Shown: piece after piece, positions 21,335 to 22,671 of the stretch | Layout of the letters: each line of letters opens with the position of its first letter | Position numbering within the stretch: position 1 is the first letter of the stretch | Assembly: GCA_031553885.1 (NCBI GenBank) | Contig: JAVBKV010000065.1 | Location: 1-22,671 of the forward strand | Direction: 5' to 3' | Length of the DNA: 22,671 nt | Source of the DNA: JAVBKV01 sp031553885 | Lineage (GTDB): Bacteria; Bacteroidota; Bacteroidia; Bacteroidales; Azobacteroidaceae | Made by a program: the position numbers and the translations under genes | The notes under the pieces: model-generated | What the model saw: only the letters and a program-made list of their open reading frames with translations | What the model was told of the DNA's origin: nothing | The model's database searches: none

Positions 21335-21361
21335 CATGTAATAAACGTAATTGAAGAATTT

Positions 21362-21835
21362 ATGAAGAAAATTATCTTACCATCACTTCTCTGTTTGGTT
21401 GCATTAGCAGTGATGTTTGTATCCTGTAATTTCAAGAAATCTACACCCAATGTTTCCGGTGATACGACAGCCGTTACTGCGGATAGTTTGAGGATAATTA
21501 TCCATTCCGAAGCAATAGATTCCATACTTTTCATACCTATTGAGGGACAACCTTTCCGGATGGATATGGCCGACTGCAAACCCTTATCAGAATATTTGAG
21601 GGAAGCAGTCTATGATACGACATTGAACAATAGTGGTATCATGCTAAAAATGCAGGCGCCGGATTATACAGTTGTTTTCTATCATAAAAACAAATCAGCG
21701 GATGAAAGCGACTGGTTGATGATTTGGAAAGAAAATGGACGGACTAAATTTGCAAATAAATGGTATAATCTCGCGGAGAGCAGCCGGAACAATGTATACG
21801 ACTTGCTCGAAAAATATAATAAGCCTATTCAATAA
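21362..21835 (+). CDS. Small lipoprotein of unknown function
   Basis: A 157-residue protein starting MKKIILPSLLCLVALAVMFV, followed by SCNFKK: a lipoprotein signal with the modified cysteine at residue 22. The mature part is a mixed alpha-beta domain containing DSILFIPIEGQPFRMDMADC and DYTVVFYHKNKSADESDWLM. I do not recognise the family. It should sit in the periplasm, anchored to the inner or outer membrane. Its own promoter is upstream, and the membrane protein gene follows 26 bases after the stop, so they may be co-transcribed. The ATG was chosen because the longer frame begins inside the promoter. Confidence 0.75.
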   Translation: MKKIILPSLLCLVALAVMFVSCNFKKSTPNVSGDTTAVTADSLRIIIHSEAIDSILFIPIEGQPFRMDMADCKPLSEYLREAVYDTTLNNSGIMLKMQAPDYTVVFYHKNKSADESDWLMIWKENGRTKFANKWYNLAESSRNNVYDLLEKYNKPIQ

Positions 21836-21861
21836 CCTTTGTTGCGACAAAATTGAGAAAT

Positions 21862-22236
21862 ATGAAACTCTGGAAATATAGCGGAACATTCCTTTGGGTT
21901 ACAGGAATCATCCATATTGTTGTCGGTTTTATAATAGGAAAAGATATTTATGCCGACATGTTGCGCGACGGGTTGATCGATTCGATGCAAAACGATTATA
22001 CCCGTGGCTTTGCATTTTGGTTCTTTCTCTTTGGCGTATTGCTGATTCTCTATGGCTATACGTTGCAGTACAATATCAAACGGGAACAAAAACCGTCCCC
22101 GATACACGTAGGTTATGCGCTTTTAGCGGTTAGTATTTTCGGTTGTCTGGTAGAACCGGTATCAGGCTTTTGGCTCGTGCTTCCGCAAGCGTTAATTATC
22201 ATTGTTGCAAACAAGAAGGCTTTGCTGCCAAAATGA
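21862..22236 (+). CDS. Four-helix small membrane protein (DUF6463-like)
   Basis: A 124-residue protein with four hydrophobic helices: YSGTFLWVTGIIHIVVGFII, FAFWFFLFGVLLILYGYTL, HVGYALLAVSIFGCLVEP and VLPQALIIIVA. The pattern and the GIIHIVVGF and GFAFWFFLFG segments match the DUF6463 family, for which no function is known to me. The ATG at 21862 is preferred over a TTG at 21853. Its stop overlaps the start of the second YciI-type gene as ATGA, so the two are translationally coupled and may work together. Confidence 0.75.
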   Translation: MKLWKYSGTFLWVTGIIHIVVGFIIGKDIYADMLRDGLIDSMQNDYTRGFAFWFFLFGVLLILYGYTLQYNIKREQKPSPIHVGYALLAVSIFGCLVEPVSGFWLVLPQALIIIVANKKALLPK

Positions 22237-22547
22237 ACGATATGAAAGCAGTTGTTTTTTACGAATCGAGTAATGTATCGATGGATAAAATCATGAAAGT
22301 TTATCCGAGGCATAAACAAGTGGTGGATGAATTTGCAAAACAGGGGAAAATCATTGCGATTGGCCCGTTTGTAAATCCAGCCGGCGGTTCGATGGGCGTG
22401 TTTACGGACAACGAAAGTGCGGAGGAATTTATCAAACAAGACCCGTTTATGGAAGAAGGACTTGTCGGTAAAATCACCATAAAAGAGTGGAAGGATATTG
22501 CATCACAAACATTCCGATCGTGTGGTTACACAGAGACTGTAAAATAA
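22233..22547 (+). CDS. YciI/YCII-family protein (copy 2), C-terminus possibly altered by an insertion sequence
   Basis: A 104-residue protein, nearly the same as the one at 17178 over the first 88 residues (MNDMKAVVFYESSNVSMDKI, FVNPAGGSMGVFTDNE). It then diverges into a 14-residue tail ending SQTFRSCGYTETVK, where copy 1 ends at ILL. The start at 22233 forms an ATGA overlap with the upstream membrane protein gene. An upstream in-frame start at 22143 is rejected because it lies inside that gene and copy 1 supports MNDMKA. The last codons and the stop lie at the presumed left end of an IS256-type element, so the tail and stop may come partly from the insertion. Confidence 0.8.
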   Translation: MNDMKAVVFYESSNVSMDKIMKVYPRHKQVVDEFAKQGKIIAIGPFVNPAGGSMGVFTDNESAEEFIKQDPFMEEGLVGKITIKEWKDIASQTFRSCGYTETVK

Positions 22548-22671
22548 ACTGTGTCAGTATGAGATAATAAAATAATTATTACTTTTACGAACACAGTTTA
22601 TTTATGGAAGAATTTGATTACAAGGCATTTCAAGCCAAAGTATTAGAACAGATTAAGTCCGGCAAGCCATT
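22545..22671 (+). mobile_element. Left end of an IS256-family insertion sequence (partial)
   Basis: The transposase start at 22604 is preceded by TAAACTGTGT at 22545-22554 and its perfect reverse complement ACACAGTTTA at 22591-22600. This matches the ACTGTGT-type ends of many IS256 elements plus an internal inverted copy. The exact outer boundary could be a dozen bases further left, since GAGACTGTAAA at 22534-22544 also resembles such ends. The right end is outside the window. Confidence 0.6.
22604..22671 (+). CDS. IS256-family (mutator-type) transposase, 5' part only
   Basis: The 22 complete codons read MEEFDYKAFQAKVLEQIKSG, then KP, cut by the window end. This is the characteristic start of Bacteroidetes IS256-family transposases, DDE enzymes that move the element by a copy-out mechanism. 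Nothing can be said about the catalytic residues or whether the gene is intact. The assignment depends on the conserved N-terminus and the inverted repeats just upstream. Confidence 0.65.
   Translation, partial: MEEFDYKAFQAKVLEQIKSGKP

Noticed and set aside
21332..21361. Longer start for the lipoprotein gene
   Set aside because: The TTG at 21332 is part of the -7 promoter box, and starting there would place ten extra residues before the lipoprotein signal.
17454..22547. Integron-like cassette array
   Set aside because: The genes are small and separately promoted, but they point both ways and no attC-like sites with GTTRRRY core were found between them, nor an integrase.

Overview
The window looks like chromosomal DNA of a member of the Bacteroidota, most likely order Bacteroidales. 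Three things point there: promoters of the TTTG / TAxxTTTG type, a FecI-FecR pair with carboxypeptidase-regulatory-like and STN domains, and Bacteroidetes-style genes such as a Gly/Asn/Arg-rich pseudouridine synthase, a propeller-type membrane regulator and DUF4143 ATPase. No tRNA, rRNA or CRISPR array was seen.

Layout. (1) 1-1303 is a decayed stretch: hairpin-rich DNA without a convincing gene, then on the minus strand an XRE (HipB-like) regulator followed by a broken HipA-type kinase gene. (2) 1471-4167 (minus) encodes a large AT-rich membrane-spanning one-component regulator: lipobox, long periplasmic sensor, one membrane helix, coiled coil and HTH. (3) 4417-8647 is a plus-strand operon with ECF sigma (FecI type) and FecR anti-sigma placed between two related exported proteins. 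The second of these carries the STN signalling domain but no TonB-receptor barrel, so the unit looks like a FecI/FecR switch without its usual SusC/FecA partner. (4) 8720-10869 is a second ECF unit (sigma, membrane anti-sigma, periodic beta-strand cell-envelope protein), preceded by what looks like its own ECF-type promoter. (5) 10872-12464 (minus) is a secreted calcineurin-like phosphoesterase. (6) 12581-16942 is a housekeeping operon (adenylosuccinate lyase, rRNA pseudouridine synthase, asparaginyl-tRNA synthetase) ending in a strong intrinsic terminator.

(7) 17163-22671 is an accessory block of small single genes: two near-identical YciI-type genes at its ends, a dihydrofolate-reductase-like/pyrimidine-dimer-glycosylase-like pair, an AAA ATPase-DUF4143 protein, a DinB-family protein, a lipoprotein and a four-helix DUF6463-like membrane protein. 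It also contains relics: a short methyltransferase motif I fragment and a TetR regulator lacking its DNA-binding domain. The window ends inside an IS256-family insertion sequence. Several genes here have their own promoter and palindromic or repeated sites in front of them, so the block looks assembled piecemeal by transfer, duplication and deletion.

The two ECF units and the propeller regulator make the centre of the window an envelope-sensing neighbourhood. All functional calls come from reading motifs in the sequence; no database search was run.
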